From assembly GCF_029087225.1 (NCBI RefSeq), contig NZ_JARFJD010000017.1:62001-126000 (forward strand): a stretch of 64,000 bases of DNA, in the 5' to 3' direction. Below are positions 62,602 to 64,000 of this stretch, in pieces (the first letter of the stretch is position 1; each line of letters starts with the position of its first letter). A program made the position numbers and the translations under genes. The stretch is from Limnobacter olei (lineage in GTDB: Bacteria > Pseudomonadota > Gammaproteobacteria > Burkholderiales > Burkholderiaceae_B). A model generated the notes under the pieces. That model saw only the letters and a list, made by a program, of their open reading frames with translations, was not told the DNA's origin and searched no databases.

Positions 62602-63806
62602 TCTGCGTCCTCCGGATCACCATCCATCTCATCCCGGGTGAGAGAATGGGAATTGATGGAGTAGGTGGTGTGGAACGCCTTGACCAGATTCTGGTAAAAG
62701 CCGCGGTGCTGTTTCCACATCAGGACCGCTAAAGCCGCATTGAGGGCGTTCATATCAGCCACTTGGATATTGGTCCGGTAGAGATCATCTTCACCATTAG
62801 GCGCCAAGTAGGCTCGCCGGCTAAAATGTTCCGATTTCTCTGGGGTACAGAGGGTCGCGCGGCAAGTTCCTAGGATGCTTTCTCCTTCCGGTGCCATCCA
62901 TAGGTCCATGCCCACGTCAATGAATGGGATACCCAAAGTCTGCAGGTGACTCCCCACCAATTGCCGTACCGCCCCCTTATCCACACAGAGAAAGACAAAA
63001 TTGAACTCCGACAACTCACTAATGTTGTCATCAGTGAGATACCTACAATGAGGTACGATACCTGAGCGCATCGCTCCATAACGGCGAGCGTAGTAATCCA
63101 CTTTGGACGGTTTTTCTTGCAAATCCTCAATCGAGACAGCACCTGGGGCCCGGAAGGCGTTGTGCTGAAGAAGAGTGTCACCATCGAACAGATGAATTTC
63201 CTTGACTGGCGTTTTCACAACTAGGTCGAGAATATAGGCCCCGGTACCGCCTAGGCCCACTATTCCTATCCGCTCCGAGGCCAGCTTTGCTGAAATGGGC
63301 AAGATATTGACACGAGTGGATGCTGTGTCCCAGTAACGGAAAACCGCATCTTCGTCGCTAGAGACAATTACGTTGAAGGTGGTCGGTGTGGCGTTCGGAT
63401 CTATTTCCTTCGCCTCATTCGAGATGATGGAGATGTAGTTCTTCATCTTCGAGTAGTAGTCAGGGTATCCATTTTTCCCATAAGGCTTATTAGAGAAGCG
63501 GTGCTGGGCTTCAAATCCAGGCCAAAGCTCCACTCGTTCGGAAGTATGACGAATCCCGTCGATAGGGGCGCCGGTATGGTGGCAGGGGAATTCCCCTGCG
63601 AACCACACTTGGTGATCACCGGGTGCCCCCAAAGCTCCGACATTGCCGCTTAGATTGGTAACTACAATGCCGCGCAGGACTTCTCTGTGGGCATTTACGT
63701 AGGGAACGGAATGAACCAAAAGGTGGCCGCTCCGCACTTCGACCTCGTAGCCTTCCTGCTGGAGGCGTTGGAGATCCGGGTCAAGAACGATTTGTTTTGG
63801 ACACAT
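62598..63806 (-). CDS. ThiF-family E1-like adenylyltransferase with N-terminal DUF6791
   Basis: A 402-residue E1-like enzyme. The first about 170 residues match DUF6791 (YEVEVRSGHLLVHSVPYVN, then WFAGEFPCHHTGAPI). The ThiF domain starts near 178 with the ATP-binding IGIVGLGGTGAYI (GLGGTG at 184-189), the FDGDTLLQHNAFRAPG segment (Asp208/Asp210, Arg219), and FLCVDKG (276). Candidate catalytic cysteines are 315 and 320. E1 enzymes adenylate the C-terminus of ubiquitin-like proteins and form a thioester. The ATG overlaps the multiubiquitin gene by 26 bases, and the stop overlaps DUF6527 by 4 bases. Confidence 0.9.
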   Translation of the reverse strand: MCPKQIVLDPDLQRLQQEGYEVEVRSGHLLVHSVPYVNAHREVLRGIVVTNLSGNVGALGAPGDHQVWFAGEFPCHHTGAPIDGIRHTSERVELWPGFEAQHRFSNKPYGKNGYPDYYSKMKNYISIISNEAKEIDPNATPTTFNVIVSSDEDAVFRYWDTASTRVNILPISAKLASERIGIVGLGGTGAYILDLVVKTPVKEIHLFDGDTLLQHNAFRAPGAVSIEDLQEKPSKVDYYARRYGAMRSGIVPHCRYLTDDNISELSEFNFVFLCVDKGAVRQLVGSHLQTLGIPFIDVGMDLWMAPEGESILGTCRATLCTPEKSEHFSRRAYLAPNGEDDLYRTNIQVADMNALNAALAVLMWKQHRGFYQNLVKAFHTTYSINSHSLTRDEMDGDPEDAE

Positions 63807-64000
63807 TGAAAATCATCCCTTGTTTTAAGTGAGTTTCCTGTTCGCTGACTAAGGTTCCATCCTTGCCGTGAGGGTTTGCATAGGCAACGGTGTACTCGAT
63901 GGCGTCGTTCGCTTGATCATCTGGAAAGGCAAGTTCAACGACTTGGCGGTAACTAATACGCTGGCCGGTGACTTCCCGTTGGCGGCCGTTTATGATGATT
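63781..64000 (-). CDS. Multiubiquitin-domain protein, C-terminal part (partial)
   Basis: Only the last 72 codons and stop are in the window; translated from the minus strand they give a beta-grasp ubiquitin-like repeat: IINGRQREVTG, ISYRQVVELAFP, IEYTVAYANPHGKDGTLV, and KQGMIFNVSKTNRS at the end. This pattern is that of the multiubiquitin domain (tandem ubiquitin-like repeats in one chain). The protein ends in NRS and not a Gly-Gly tail, so cleavage or a different linkage would be needed for conjugation. It overlaps the E1-like gene by 26 bases and is the first visible gene of the operon; more upstream genes probably lie outside the window. Confidence 0.85.
   Translation of the reverse strand, partial: IIINGRQREVTGQRISYRQVVELAFPDDQANDAIEYTVAYANPHGKDGTLVSEQETHLKQGMIFNVSKTNRS

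Overview
The window is chromosomal DNA of a betaproteobacterium, most likely Burkholderiales. It starts inside dnaA and continues through a DnaA-box cluster, dnaN and gyrB, so it lies at the replication origin. Supporting gene orders and families are htpX-rsmB-DUF4390-ntrY-(short ntrX)-trkA-trkH, def-fmt next to dprA/topB, a DUF3567 protein, and edd-eda diverging from zwf-ppc. A Limnobacter-like genus would fit the gene content, but that is a guess. No rRNA, tRNA, CRISPR array or insertion sequence was seen.

Layout. 1-4200: dnaA end, origin boxes, dnaN, gyrB, terminator. 4.2-8.3 kb: a 14-helix MFS exporter, then on the minus strand cfa followed by a marR-thioesterase-thioesterase operon with a palindromic operator. 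8.4-10.3 kb: an unrecognised 633-residue membrane protein. 10.4-14.9 kb: an NAD-dependent formate dehydrogenase made of a fused NuoE/NuoF-type diaphorase and a molybdenum catalytic subunit. 15-21.5 kb: patatin lipoprotein, LuxR-type response regulator, DUF4197 protein, PCu(A)C copper chaperone, TonB-dependent receptor with a His-rich partner, and an acyltransferase. 21.6-24.8 kb: two Tat-exported phosphatases (PhoD and PhoX types). 24.9-29 kb: chemoreceptor with a periplasmic sensor-like partner, cytochrome P460 lipoprotein, metallo-beta-lactamase-fold protein. 29-37.2 kb: CHASE hybrid kinase, YeeE/YedE pair, stand-alone MnmC oxidoreductase domain, topB, dprA. 37.2-48.3 kb: a long plus-strand housekeeping run (def, fmt, htpX, rsmB, DUF4390, ntrY, response regulator, trkA, trkH, a CobW-like fragment, DUF3567).

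48.3-60.1 kb: central carbon genes (eda, edd, zwf, ppc) around a perfect HexR-like palindrome, then an FRG-domain protein, a CPA2 antiporter, nudF, an ATC-hydrolase-like protein, a glyoxalase-II-like hydrolase, a DUF2834 protein and a cyanide-insensitive alternative oxidase (AOX). The sugar genes would send glucose-6-phosphate through the Entner-Doudoroff route to pyruvate, with PEP carboxylase refilling oxaloacetate.

60.2-64 kb is accessory DNA: a HipBA-type toxin-antitoxin pair, a short sequence rich in inverted repeats, and the 3' part of a minus-strand operon for a bacterial ubiquitin-like system. That operon reads multiubiquitin-domain protein (cut by the window end), E1-like ThiF/DUF6791 adenylyltransferase, and a Cys-rich DUF6527 protein, with overlapping reading frames. 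This is the most interesting system in the window.
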